The notes: generated by a model not told the origin, from the sequence alone. 64,000 nt of DNA from Branchiostoma floridae (GCF_000003815.2 NC_049985.1:21635574-21699573); one strand, 5' to 3'. Positions 1 to 11,169 are shown, counted from the stretch's first letter. A program made the numbers and translations.

Positions 1-358
1 GCCGGGAAGGGGGAACTTTGCAATTTCTTCGTCGCCTTCAGGGCCATCCCTCGTTGTAAATTAGAGCTCGCAGACTCTTCGTCCGATCGAATCGCCCCTA
101 ATGTGGGGGGGGGGGGGGGGTAGTTTTCATCTCTCGCTCATCCGACGTGATTGGGCCCTCCCTTGCTTGGAACCTTGATTTAGTCAGGCTAGAGATCCGC
201 TGGTGTACTATACTGTTAATATTAAAAGAAGGTTATGAGAAGATGAGTCGTATTCAACCTATTTTGATCACGGAAACACATGACACCAGTTATTGTCATT
301 GGAACCAATGAGACTTCCCTAGAACCTCCTTGTTGGAACCAACATTCCTACAGTAGTT
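1..358. other. Non-coding left edge, intron of the minus-strand ankyrin-MYND gene
   Basis: This stretch lies downstream of the splice donor of the minus-strand first exon at 415-526, so it is probably its first intron. It contains an uninterrupted run of about 18 G near 103-120. I see no exon, RNA gene or clear repeat here. Confidence 0.4.
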
Positions 359-414
359 TTACTTGGTTCGACGCCTGGTTGTCTTATAGGAAAGAAATTG
401 AATAACGTGCTTAC

Positions 415-526
415 CAGCTTTCAATGCCGCCTTAACGCCTTGAATCGAACCAGTCTGAGCAGCATACAACAAATCGTCACTCGCAGCATAACTTTTTCCT
501 GCAGATACTGAGTTCGCAGACGCCAT
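415..526 (-). CDS. First coding exon of a third ankyrin-MYND paralogue (partial)
   Basis: Read on the minus strand, an ATG at 526-524 opens a 112-nt exon ending in a good donor (GTAAGC) with one base carried over. Length, phase and sequence match the first exon of the paralogue at 6483-6594 (both contain SIQGVKAALK). It is closer to that paralogue than to the nearer one at 1324, and the match continues about 120 bp upstream. The rest of the gene must lie left of the window, since no second exon is visible in 1-414. By homology the product would be a small ankyrin-repeat protein ending in a MYND zinc finger. It is transcribed away from the gene at 1324, so the two share an intergenic region of about 800 bp. 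Confidence 0.7.
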
Positions 527-606
527 TTCGCTAGGACCGCTGTTGTTGTCGACACCTTCCGCACGCTGTCTGAGTTTGAACTGAAGGATCATGGGAAGAA
601 GTTGTC

Positions 607-620
607 TGGTCACGTGAGCT
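607..620 (-). promoter_or_regulatory. E-box (CACGTG) upstream of the minus-strand ankyrin-MYND gene
   Basis: CACGTG at 611-616 lies about 85 bp upstream of the ATG at 526. It sits in the block AGCTCACGTGACCAGACAAC, shared with the two paralogues at nearly the same distance. The extended palindrome GTCACGTGA is the type bound by bHLH-ZIP factors such as USF or MITF/TFE. Binding is inferred, conservation is seen. Confidence 0.55.
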
Positions 621-837
621 ATTGTTTTCACACGCTACTGCAACATGGGTAAAAAAGGCATAGAAGGAGGAAGTAAAATGTTAGAACAAGATAAAGATAC
701 CTGTTCATGTAAAATGTTTTTTTTTTCTATTTTACAGCTTGTTAAAGATAATTATCATATAGCCAGGCGCCGCGGACAAATCAGAAGGCCCTGTTTCACG
801 TTGGTTATGACGCCGTAACACAAAGATTCCGGCCAGG

Positions 838-952
838 CCGGTGTGTATCGCTCCTCTGATTGGTCAGAATGAATCTGATTGGTCAGATTTGCATCGACAC
901 CGGTGCCGGTGTCGATTCATTTTGACCAATCAGAAGGAGTGATACATCGAGA
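838..952. repeat. CCAAT-box inverted repeat between divergent paralogues
   Basis: An imperfect inverted repeat pairs about 847-877 with 918-950. Each arm contains an ATTGG/CCAAT pentamer, and a third ATTGG lies inside the left part. It is centred on an ACCGGTGCCGGT stretch, roughly midway between the minus-strand first exon (526) and the plus-strand first exon (1324). It could be an NF-Y-type bidirectional promoter element or a small foldback insertion. Confidence 0.5.
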
Positions 953-1230
953 AAGTAAGGGTTATGCCAATTGCAATCAAATTTGCCACAAGGAGAGGTG
1001 GTTGTTTCAGACATGTCACAAACACTGTAAAGGGCAAATGTCAGCTTTTTCAAAAGCACTTGTTTTATATTTCCTTTTGTGGGATACAGAGACTTGAGTT
1101 TAATGTAGCAGAATTACAGTAATGTACAAATAGAAAAAAAGCTGTAATTATCATTATCATTATTTACGTTCTCATTCTAGTCTAGATTTAGTATAGATTT
1201 GAGATTAGTCTAAGCCATTGGCAAAAGAAC

Positions 1231-1250
1231 AGCTCACGTGACCAGACAAC
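1231..1250 (+). promoter_or_regulatory. E-box promoter block of ankyrin-MYND gene 1
   Basis: CACGTG at 1235-1240 is 84 bp before the ATG at 1324, within the same conserved block found upstream of the paralogues at 526 (minus) and 6483. The following TTCCCACGATTCTTCAG stretch is also conserved. Confidence 0.55.
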
Positions 1251-1323
1251 TACTTCCCACGATTCTTCAGTTCAAACCCAGACAGCAAGCGGGAAAGGTG
1301 TCGACAACAGCGTTCCTAGCGAG

Positions 1324-4300
1324 ATGGCGTCTGTTTCTAATTCGGTACCTGTATGGAAAAGTAATGATGCGAGTAAAGATCTGGTGTACGCTGCTCATTT
1401 TGGCTCAATTCAAGGCGTTAGATCAGCGTTGGAAGCGGGTGAGCACAATTTTTATTTTCTTTCTTATAGACTCGACTGATACAACCAGGTGTCGAATCAA
1501 GTAAACTAACCACTGTAGAGATTTTGGTCATAACAAAAGGTTTTAGGGGAATACAACCTCCTAGGTACCGGTAACAATTACTGGTGTAGTGTATTTCCAT
1601 AATCAAAATAGATTGAATTTTCTCTTAATGTTTTTCCTAGTACATGTGTTTTTTGTAATATTTCATAATGCTCCAGTGTTGGTTCCATACTCGTTGTTTC
1701 ACAACAGTAACACAGTAAATTTTTTTTCTCTTTGGGATACATTTGTAAAGAGGCTGCAGGTGGGTATTCAAATGTTAATTAAAAGGATTTGCACATAGTG
1801 AACTACGGTATGCAGACAACTCACGTACGAGCTGGGATTGAAAGGGAAAATCCTCCAAGGCTGTTGTTGGTCACCTTATCTTTGGATCTAGTTAATCGTG
1901 CATCACAGCAAGTAGTGACAAGCGTTTCTAAATCTCCTTCAAGTTGGTTCACAGCAGAAACATAGCACTCGTACAAAGAGGCTACATGCAGGTATTCAAA
2001 TGTTAATTAACGGATTTGTACACAGTGAAATACAAATTTTTATCCTTTTTGTGGCATACCGACAATTTGCGTACGGGCTGGGACTGAAAAGGAACATCTA
2101 CTAAGCCATCAGGCTGTTATGAGCCACCTAATCTTTGGATCTAGTTATAGTAATAACTTTTCCTGGAGTCTAATACACAAATTGCCTGTTTGGATAGTGC
2201 CCAAATACTTATCCAAACGCACTATCAGCGTATGGAACATTTGGGGTCTACTCTTTGAGCTCATGACAGTCATCACCGAAGAGTGGTTAGGAAATATTGG
2301 TTAAAACTTAACGTTATTTTGATATGTGGTTGCTTTTCAACTACCATAAGCTCGCCTACACTTTCCGAGTGGGTAACATACTACATTGTGGCTTTTAACC
2401 TCCTTGGTAGTATCAAATGTGATGGTAACTGAGACATAAACAACTCACGCCTGGACATAGTTATGCAAATCCAAACAATGGTCGAGACGAGACTTTTAAC
2501 AAGTCACGGGCCTTTACTTTTGACATATTACCCACAATTCCTTTCGCTGCACATGCGTACTCGGAAGTGCGAAGTAGCTCAACATTTCACTTTATCAAAC
2601 AATCATACGAACAATATAAAACCTCGCTTGCGTAATTCAGTTTTACTATAACTAGTAAATTACGATTATGGATCATCAACCACAGGTGCTGACATTGACT
2701 TCGAGCTGCAGGACAGCGAGACCGTAAGAAGTGGCACAGCTTTGTTTATCGCTTCCTTGAAAGGGCATTTGGACATTGCGAGACTGCTGCTCCGCAAGGG
2801 GGCGTCTTTGGTGAAGAGAACCGGGGCTGAATTAACTGCCCTCCATGCAGCAGCGTCCGAAGGTAGGTTGAGAACATATATGTATATAGCCACTTCATGA
2901 ATTCACATTGTATATCACTTCAAGAAAGGAAATTTTTTTACTCTGTGACTGGACTGGCCTCCGTCGGTCTATACAATGAGTGGTCTCACCTATATCTCTA
3001 TGTTCCGTTTGCCGCATTTGTATGTGGTTTGGCATGTCATCTGTACTCAGTAGTGAGATGATGCACGTTACTTTCTTCGCGGTAGCTGTTGTTATAATCG
3101 TTGTAATAATTTCAGAAATCACCCCTATACTTTCGGTATTGTGTAACAGGCAATGTGGTTTCGGCGTTTGGTAATCAGCTTATCTCCTAGCAGATAGGGT
3201 GGGTTATGTGTTGTCTAACGTTCAGAACAGCTGTCGCGGCAGAGGAATCACTAACGGATGTTCGACTCTAGCTTCCTTTTTAGCATATTGCAGTACATAC
3301 TTTGTTGTCACCTGTCCACAGCTGTCACTGCTGTGGCTATTTGAGGTAACTTCGTATAATAGTGTGCGTCTCAGGTATGCATTGTGAAGCTGTGTGGTTA
3401 TTTTCATTTGGTGTCGTTCTTGTGAGACACTGATTTTGCTGTTGAGGCGAACAGAATTGTATTTTACATTTGGTAGTAATAGGTAGGTCAGCTTTTAAGT
3501 AAGTTTTTGGTTTAAGTCGATGTGATGTGTTTAGTGTGATATAAACACAATGTCACACACCACAAAAAAACGACATAAACCATTACGTCACAGAGGTCAC
3601 TTGTTTCATTTGCATTTCTTCTGTCTCAAATCCAACGCAGGGAATACAGAAGTGGTGGAGTTGCTGGTGTACAATGGAGCAACATCAGACGTGCGAGACG
3701 CCTTCAACAACACACCACTCATTCATGCATGTGCCTGCAACCATGTCGACACTGTTCGGCGACTGATCGGGCTTGGTGCGAGACCTGATTTGACGAGCAG
3801 TTATGTCTCCCATAAGTAAGTGCCACATCCTTTTATCGGAATCATAGATTCAATGATTAAACCGTCATTCCTTATCATAGTGGAGGAACTTTCAGATGAA
3901 GCTGGGCTATTCGTTTCATTGTGATACTTTGTATCTTTTGTTAGTACGTACGGTTTTAATATCTGGTAGCATAGTTTTCTAACGAGCTACATATTTCCAC
4001 TAGGTTGGGGTTAGAGGACGGAAACCATCTCTATGCGTGTCGAGAGAGTCTCAAGCTGATAGAAGAGGCGAGAAAAACTAAGCTATTGAGATGCTGCAAC
4101 CCTAAGTGTGGCAAACCAGGCAAAAGGTAGGTTTTGCTAATAAAATATCGTTTTGCTGCTAAAACGTTCCGTTAAATTCCATTTTGTTTTAGTAGACTCG
4201 TCTAGTTACTTTGTCATCTGTAATATTTACAGACGTTCTTATTGTCCCAGGACCAGTATGTCTTAATTTGATTATGTACATGTCTTTTTTGTCGCCTACA

Positions 4301-4559
4301 AACGGGATCGAAAACTTAACTGAACAGTTTGTGTACCTGCTATATTTTCTACAGGAAAACCCTGAAGCTGTGTGGCCGGTGCAAGCTGACCCGCTACTGC
4401 AGCCGTGACTGTCAGATACAACACTGGTCTGTCGGACACAAGAAGTGCTGGGGGCATGACGCGTACCCTGCCTATGCACCAGACCGCTTCCAAAAACTTG
4501 TGTATACGTTATTGCCAGATCACATTGCTGATGATGTATACAAAACTATGTATACCTAA
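1324..4559 (+). CDS. Ankyrin-repeat and MYND zinc-finger protein, gene 1 (five exons)
   Basis: I read the CDS as join(1324..1438, 2686..2862, 3641..3815, 4004..4126, 4355..4559), 264 residues, with consistent phases and GT-AG introns. Residues about 25-155 form ankyrin repeats (for example TPLIHACACNHVDTVRRLI). Residues 187-228 form a MYND finger with Cys 187, 191, 203, 206, 212, 216, His 225 and Cys 228. The finger is split by intron 4. MYND and ankyrin modules both bind proteins, so an adaptor role is likely, but no substrate can be named. The start is the first ATG after the conserved E-box block and matches the paralogues. Possible polyadenylation signals AATAAA lie at 4959 and 5066. A degraded hotdog gene follows 0.8 kb downstream. 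The closest vertebrate counterpart is not clear to me. Confidence 0.8.
1748..2160. repeat. Two diverged copies of an intron-1 repeat
   Basis: Stretches 1748-1945 and 1976-2160 are similar in order and wording (GGTATTCAAATGTTAATTAA near the start, GAGCTGGGA and ATCTTTGGATCTAGTTA later). Related copies occur in intron 1 of the paralogue at about 8238-8445 and 8570-8790. I see no terminal repeats. Confidence 0.55.
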
Positions 4560-5393
4560 CTTTTTGAATGGCGATCTTAATTAACGATAGTATGGTGTCG
4601 CTAAGATCAAATGTAGTTTAGAACAACAAGTCGCATGTCACCAAACATTAGATATTTAGCTATTCTCGCTATGGGTATGATGCTGGCGTCTTTGTATGTA
4701 AAAAATTGTGTTGTGCCAAGTTTTGTCGTATTTTTCACACACATGTTCTGTCCAAAAGGTCATATGATTTTATAAGACCTCGTTTAATTTGCAATGTTAC
4801 TTAGTAGGGACCATTTTATCTTGAAGAAGAAATCTTAAGCAAACATAGAAACCTTTTACAATGCCATTTCAGTAGCCGTATTTTCTGTTATAATTACATC
4901 AGTGTCACGGTATAATTGTCACTGTTAACATTGTCATTCACGCTAAATGGTTTCACGTAATAAAAGTAACTGAGCTGGCAGTTGGGTTGTCATGTGATTG
5001 TAACAAACAACATGAATGTAGAAAGCAGATGAAATGTTGAACCGTGAGCTATATTATTCCAGGCGAATAAACAACATTTAAGAACATGCTTCTTACGATG
5101 CGTGTGTACATATAGTTTACATGACACTTGCAGGGCGAAATGTCACCAGACTGTATTGCACAGCGTAACGTGGCGTAGTCCAACGTATGAGACCAATTGT
5201 AAAGTCCAAGGTAAGTGCAATTATCGAACGATTCTGTCCCTAGCCCTAGGAACCCATGGCGAACTTAAAACTAAGCAGCATTTGAACTGTAACAGTTTCA
5301 ACTTGGACTGCAAAGTTGTATCCGTCCTCTATTTGTACTTGAGTGGATACCATCGACGCGACTGAGACGTTGGACACTAAGTAAGGAGTCAAC

Positions 5394-6060
5394 ATGAAAG
5401 CAAGGCTAAGTGAAGATGGCGCAAAACTTGTGACAACCAACGAACTCAGTCCAATGGTATTTGATGGCACGGGCATCTTCGCAACTAATTCATAGCTTAC
5501 TTTGGGCCTGAAGAGTCGACTGTCTTCAACATCCCAGGTCACTTTGAGACGATTGCTAGCTTCGTGCGCTATCAGGAGTTCTATCTACATCTGGGACTCT
5601 ACACTACACTAAAGTCAAGTTCAACTCCACTGTAGAGGTCATGGGTGGGGTTGGGTCCGTTAGTAAGATATTTTGGATCTGCCAGGGGGATGTTTAGCCT
5701 CCATAGCAGGCTCTCTGTGGCCCTTTTCCGTCTTTTTTGGCTCATAATACACTTTTGCTGGCCATTTCTTTTTGAACTGGGTTCAGTACAAAAAGAAATG
5801 GCCAGCAAAAGTGTATTATGAGCCAAAAAAAAAAAAGACGGAAAAGGGCCCAGAGAGCAAGCGACCCAGTACAAAAAGAAACGGCTAGCAAAAGTGTGTT
5901 GTGAGCCCCTAGAATGACGAAAAGAAGGCCCAAGAGAGCCTTGTATGGAGGCTAGAAGATGTTCCATTTTAGGTATCCTAAGACATCATATTTCACTTCA
6001 ACTGCCAGTTAAGGTAATATACAAAACCTGCGGCGGAAGGGGACCCCCCCCACTCCAGCC
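5394..6060 (+). pseudogene. Degraded double-hotdog (thioesterase-like) gene, split by a foldback element
   Basis: From the ATG at 5394 the sequence follows the intact gene at 11170 for about 90 nt. It then lacks roughly a dozen bases and runs into TAG, which breaks the frame. Homology continues to 5694, is interrupted by a 260-bp palindromic insertion, and resumes at about 5955-6050 with further deletions before fading. The upstream 200 bp also resemble the leader of the 11170 gene. It sits just after ankyrin-MYND gene 1, as the intact gene sits after ankyrin-MYND gene 2. It cannot encode the full protein. Confidence 0.8.
5695..5954. mobile_element. 260-bp foldback element inserted in the hotdog pseudogene
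   Basis: The ends are TAGCCTCCATA and TATGGAGGCTA, and most of the element is a long inverted repeat. The word GGCCAGCAAAAGTGTATTAT appears on both arms, with a third, diverged arm copy near 5880. The flanks read GGGGATGTT (5686-5694) and GAAGATGTT (5955-5963), compatible with a diverged 9-bp target duplication. No coding capacity, so it is a MITE-like element of unknown superfamily. Confidence 0.7.
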
Positions 6061-6390
6061 AATACTTAGCTTGCCTAAAATGTATAGCAATGCCCTCTCA
6101 CAAATTTAGAAATACCGTGTCTTCCTCCATTGAAGAGATTATGCTCCATTATATGAAATACATAAAAAACGCCTAAAATACGTCATTGAAATCTAATCGG
6201 ATCCTAGCCTCTGCTTCGAGCTAGAGAGGTCTAATCACTAAAATAACACTTGTTGTGCCCTGTATATGAAATGATAGTTATGTTTAAAAAGCTATGAATA
6301 AAAAAACATGGTTTCAATATTTTGCTCTAAAACTTTATGTTCTCATTCTAGGCCTATTTTACCCATGTTGCATTAGCGTGTCAAAACAAT

Positions 6391-6410
6391 AGCTCACGTG
6401 ACTAGACAAC
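6391..6410 (+). promoter_or_regulatory. E-box promoter block of ankyrin-MYND gene 2
   Basis: CACGTG at 6395-6400 is 83 bp before the ATG at 6483. About 40 bp of the preceding sequence also match the promoter of the minus-strand paralogue at 526. Confidence 0.55.
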
Positions 6411-6482
6411 TTCTTCCCATGATCCTTCAGTTCAAACTCTACAGCGCGTAAGAAAGGTGTCGACAACATTAGTCCTGGCGAA

Positions 6483-9400
6483 ATGGCGTCTGTGAATTCT
6501 GTATCCGACGGGAAAAGTTATGCTGCGAGTGAAGTTCTTTTGGCTGCTGCTCAGACTGGCTCAATTCAAGGCGTTAAAGCGGCGTTGAAAGATGGTAAGC
6601 ACATTTCTTTCATATACTTGTAGAATCGGGCCATACAACCAGACATCGAACCTAGTAGAATTCGCTTATATAGGGATATACAACCTCATCGGTTCCAAAA
6701 AATCATGACATGGAGTTGGAGTCGTGTGTTTCTGTAATCAAATTGAGTTGAATACGACTTATCTTCTGTTTCTATCACTAACGTTATAAGTGTAACAGTG
6801 GTGTTCAAGGACTGCTAAACCGAAGACGCCTAACGGCTTAAGCCTTTATGGCCGAACGGTTTGCACGTTCGATTTGTGATCCGGCTGCCCGGGTTTGGCG
6901 CGGGTTCGAATCCCGGGAGTCGGGGTGTTGTTTCTTTCTGTTCTTACTCGCCCCTCTGGTTGTTTCACTGGTTCCCATGCCGACCCTGTGAGTAACAGGC
7001 TAGTATGTGCCACACAGGGATGTCGAACTCGGAGATTGTTTCATAACAACACAAGTATCCTACACTTGCTAGTCTCCGGTCTGAATACTAGTGAAAGCTT
7101 TTAGCAACCGTTCAAGAGGCCCAAAGAGCAGAAGAGGCCCGATCAGTCCGACCCCAAGCGAGACGTTGTTTAATCTAATATACTGGCGTTAGAAAAATAA
7201 AAGTAGCCGAAAGGGAGAATCGAAGGAGTCTTGGCCTATACGTTGTTTAGTTTTTATAACCTCATTGGTCGTTTGTATCTCCAAAGTGATAGTAGAGGGA
7301 GTCAGTTTACTTGTGTAGACAAGTTCATCTAAAGACATGGACTCGAATTCCCCACCGAGTGCCCCACCACGACGACCCGGGAACTGTACAAATAGCATTT
7401 GTCCACAGGCTAGACAATTCCCCGTCATGCATATTCCCCGTCATACCCTTTCCCCGTCTATGTGGACAGTTCCCCGTCATGTTATGTCGGTGTTAGTATA
7501 TTGCCCTTCAGTGTTGATATTTGAACGATCTACGTTACTACATGTAATTGCACACTGTAGTTGCTGTAATATCTGTGTAATGTAGTAATATTTACCCCAC
7601 ATATTTGCATCGGCGCGGAACGGACCGGAAGCCGATGAAAGTGCGTGCACCATGTTGGATTGATTGATTAGTGAGTCAGCCGTAAAACAACAATAGATCT
7701 TTGCTGCCGCTGCACATCAACGCAATTAAAAACATTTAACATCAATTAGTATTGTACAGATCTTCTTATAAATGTCCAATATCGCTACGTTTGAGCTTAT
7801 GTTGGGTTAAACAGTCGTCGTAATCGCCAACTTGAAACTTCATCTGGTGTTGTTTCCGTCGGGGAAAAAGTCCCCGCCGACGTAGTCTGTCTCTTGAAAA
7901 TCTGCAAAATTGGGGTAAATATTACTACATTACACAGATATTACAGCAACTACAGTGTGCAATTACATGTAGTAACGTAGATCGTTCAAATATCAACACT
8001 GAAGGGCAATATACTAACACCGACATAACATGACGGGGAACTGTCCACATAGACGGGGAAAGGGTATGACGGGGAATATGCATGACGGGGAATTGTCCTG
8101 ATACCGTCCACAGTATGTGATTATATGTTTTTCTCCCATTGTTTTTTCCTAGGATTTGCAGTAACATATGCATATTGACAGTGTTGTTTTATAATTAAGC
8201 TCACAACATAAATACAGTAAAATGTTTTCACAAGGGTTTAAATTAAATAGAGGCTTTTGAGCAACAGATGGGTATTGAAATGGATTTGCATGCAGAGCGA
8301 AGTACAATGCACCTTTTGATCTTATTTGCTGTGCAGACAAGTTGGCGAATGAGCTGGGACTGAAAAGGAGAGTCTAACAAGGCTGTTGTGGCCCATTTTA
8401 TCTTTGAATCTAGTTAATCGTGTATCACAGTAAGAAGTGGCAACTATCCCATGGGATCTCGTTCACAGATTCTCTTTACAAGAACACTGTACAAAACTTT
8501 ATCCTTTTAACACTCTTACAAACGCCGTATCGGCACAGGATACACTCGGAGCCCGAAGGAATTTGAAAAGAAGCTTTGAAGCAGCAGGCGGGTATTGACA
8601 TGTAAATTTGTGGATTCGCACACAGAGTGAAGTGCAATTCACCTTTTGACCTTTCTGTGCTATGCAGACAAGTTTTTTTAACGTACGAGCTGGGACTGAG
8701 AAGGAAAGTAACACGGCTGTTGTGGCTCACTTTATCTTTGGATTTAGTTAATCGTGTATATCATAGTACTAGTAAGCAGTGACAACTATGTCATTGAGTA
8801 TCTTTGTACGGACACTGTATGAAGTACCCTACCCTTTACTTGCTTTAATACTCTTCGAAACGCCATTTTGAGCCTGATCCTTGGGTTGATAGATGTGGTT
8901 ATAGGAAACAATGGGTAACGTTAATTGAAGTGTGACTTCTATAGCTAGCTAGGCATGTTCACAGTTACGAGCACACATACATGGCGACAGGGCTTGTGTA
9001 ATACGTCCAAAGTGAAGGCCCCTAACTGCCATAAACAAAAAAACAAAACAACTTTGGCATAATGTCGGCAATTCCTGTCCCCGCACATGTATGCGTACTC
9101 GGAAGTGATCGAGCACATCATCTCACTTCCTTACAAAACTTGCCAACGTATGAAATATAATAAACTATATCTATGGATCCCAAACGCAGGTGCTGACATT
9201 GACTTCGAGATAACTGGTACTGCATTGCTCAACGCTGTTACGAGGGGAGATTTAGACATGATGAAGCTGCTGCTCCGCAAGGGGGCGTCTGTGAATAAGA
9301 GAATGAATGAAGTGGATGAATTTACTCCCCTTCACTTAGCTGCGCACCAAGGTAGGTTCATAGTTTTCATACGAAAAACTGTCTTGTTTTTTATAACCTG

Positions 9401-10754
9401 AATTCACATTGCATATAAATTCTCGGAAGGCAACGCTTGTTATGTTTATATAGTTTTTGTCTGAAATCCAACACAGGGAAGACAGAAGTGGTGGAACTGT
9501 TGGTTTACCATGGAGCAACATTAGACGTACTGGACAGCTTGGACAATACACCACTCATGGCTGCCGCTTACAACAATCATGTCGACACAGTTCGGCGGCT
9601 GATTGAGCTTGGAGCAAGGCCTGATTTGACCGACGGATACGTAGCTGTGAGGTAAGTGATACATCCTTCCAACAGAATATAGATTCAATCATTGAACCAT
9701 CATAGTGTAACAGTGGCGTTCAAGTACCGTCCAACTATCGTCCTTGCCCAAGGGCACTAGTTCTTTTGCGGCGACAGCGATAGCAGTTGTGATTTGTAAT
9801 CTGCCGACCCCGGTTAATTCCCGGGTATAGGGCATGTTGTTTCTTTCTGCTCTACTCGCCCCTCTGGTTGTTTCACTGGTTCCCATGTCGAGCCTGTGAG
9901 TAACAGGCTAGCGGATGTGCCACACAGGGATGACGAACTCGGAGATTCGAGGACGAATCTTGAAAAGAAAATGGGGGGTAGTGTAACAGTGGTTTTCAAG
10001 TACCGTCTATCGTCCTTGCCCAAGGGCACTAGTGCTTTTGCGGAGACAGCTATAGCAGTCGTGATTTGTAATCTGCCGACCCCGGTTCGATCCCAGGTAG
10101 GGGGCATGTTGTTTCTTTCTGTTCTACTCGCCCCTCTAGTTGTTTCAATAGTAGAGAACCTGAAGTCAGACAAAGCCGGAGTGACTCGTAGGATTCTGTT
10201 TGTTTCTATCTTTCACTGTATATATATAGGTATCTTGATATGCCCGGGAAATGGTATAGTTAACTGAATGAGCACATTTTTTTCGCTAGGCTGGGGATAG
10301 ATGACTTGAAAAGGCAAGACTATACGTGTCGCGAGAGTATACAGCTGATACAAAAAGCGAGGAACTCTAAGCTGTTGAGATGCTGCAACCCTAAGTGCGG
10401 CAAACCAGGCTACAGGTAGGTTTTGCTAAAATGCTTGACTCTCATTTTATCTGGGCAGACCAACGTACTTTATCATTCGTCCTATTTTCAAACGTTGTTT
10501 TGATCTAAATAAAGTATGTTTCCATCTAAAATATTTGTAGTCTGTGAAAGGAAATTAAAAAAAAAACGGAATTAATAGCTTGTTATCTGAATCTCTCCTG
10601 CAGGAAAGACTTAAAGCTATGTGCCGGGTGCAAGATGACCCGCTACTGCAGCCGTGACTGTCAGAGACAACACTGGTCTGTCGGACACAAGAAGTGCTGT
10701 GGGCATGACGAACGCCCAATTGTCGTTCTCAGGGAACGGTCTTTAACTTTATAA
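6483..10754 (+). CDS. Ankyrin-repeat and MYND zinc-finger protein, gene 2 (five exons)
   Basis: I read the CDS as join(6483..6594, 9190..9351, 9477..9651, 10290..10415, 10604..10754), 241 residues. Exon phases equal those of gene 1 and exon 3 has the same length (175 nt). Ankyrin repeats fill the N-terminal two thirds (TPLHLAAHQG, TPLMAAAYNN). The C-terminus is a MYND finger split by intron 4, with CNPKC, CAGC, YCSRDC and HKKC ligand groups. The tail after the finger is shorter than in gene 1. Intron 1 is 2.6 kb and carries a tRNA-derived SINE, a 685-bp foldback and two family-specific repeats. Intron 3 carries two adjacent SINE copies. AATAAA follows at 10792. The intact hotdog gene starts 415 bp downstream. 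Likely a protein-binding adaptor, partner unknown. Confidence 0.82.
6791..7045 (+). mobile_element. tRNA-derived SINE (family A)
   Basis: It begins TGTAACAGTGG and contains a tRNA-like head with A-box (TGGCCGAACGG) and B-box (GGTTCGAATCC). The tail reads through CGCCCCTCTGGTTGTTTC to CTCGGAGATT. Two more copies lie at 9706-10150. It is in intron 1 of ankyrin-MYND gene 2. It is not a functional tRNA, because the arms do not fold cleanly and the body continues past the tRNA part. Confidence 0.7.
7413..8097. mobile_element. 685-bp perfect foldback element
   Basis: Arms 7413-7599 and 7911-8097 (187 bp each) appear identical in inverted orientation around a 311-bp loop. The outer part of each arm has four iterations of TTCCCCGTC, three followed by AT, and the loop contains a small hairpin of the same flavour (GTCGGGG / CCCCGCCGAC near 7858-7882). 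The 8-mer GTCCACAG occurs just outside both ends (7401 and 8106). It lies in intron 1 of ankyrin-MYND gene 2. No transposase frame is present, so it is a non-autonomous element. Confidence 0.8.
8238..8790. repeat. Two copies of the paralogue-shared intron-1 repeat
   Basis: Copies at 8238-8445 and 8570-8790 share GAGCTGGGACTGA, GGCTGTTGTGGC and TAGTTAATCGTGTAT with each other and with 1748-2160 in the paralogue's intron 1. Their presence at the same gene position in both paralogues suggests they predate the gene duplication. Confidence 0.55.
9706..10150 (+). mobile_element. Two adjacent copies of SINE family A
   Basis: Two head-to-tail copies (9706-9981 and 9982-10150) both start TGTAACAGTGG. 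Both contain the tRNA-like head and share the CGCCCCTCT tail with the copy at 6791. The second has an intact B-box (GGTTCGATCC), while the first has lost bases there. They sit in intron 3 of ankyrin-MYND gene 2. Confidence 0.65.
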
Positions 10755-11135
10755 CACCGTAGCTGATCTTGCCCTTCAGTTGCAAAGGACTAATAAACAA
10801 TCAGTACAACGTGAATGTAAAAAGGAGATGAAGTGTTTATCTATGGGTTATCATTTATGTGAATAGACACAGGGAGCAAGTCTCTTCGACAGATCAAATG
10901 CTTCTTCCAATGTGTGTGTACATAGTTTATATGGTACTTGCAGGGTCAAAGGTCAGACTGAAGTACACAGAGTGTAACGTGACGTAGTATAACGTATGAG
11001 ATCAAAGTCCAGGGCAGGCGCCATCAACGGAAGACTTTGTCCTATGGTGAAGCTCAAAACACACCAGTGTAAGAATTTCCACTGTAAAGCTGTATCAGTC
11101 CTTTACTTGAGCTGAGCCGATCTACATACCTGAGA

Positions 11136-11156
11136 CGTTGGGCATGCGCACTGAGT
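11136..11156 (+). promoter_or_regulatory. NRF1-like site upstream of hotdog gene 1
   Basis: GGCATGCGCACTGAG, 20-30 bp before the ATG at 11170, resembles the NRF1 palindrome (GCGCATGCGC) with a weaker left half. The aligned position in the dead copy at 5394 has lost the GC core. This is motif resemblance only. Confidence 0.3.
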
Positions 11157-11169
11157 AAGATTAGTCAAC

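Noticed and set aside
6841-6925. A possible functional tRNA gene
   Set aside because: A- and B-boxes are present but the cloverleaf is imperfect and the sequence continues into a SINE body repeated at 9706 and 9982.
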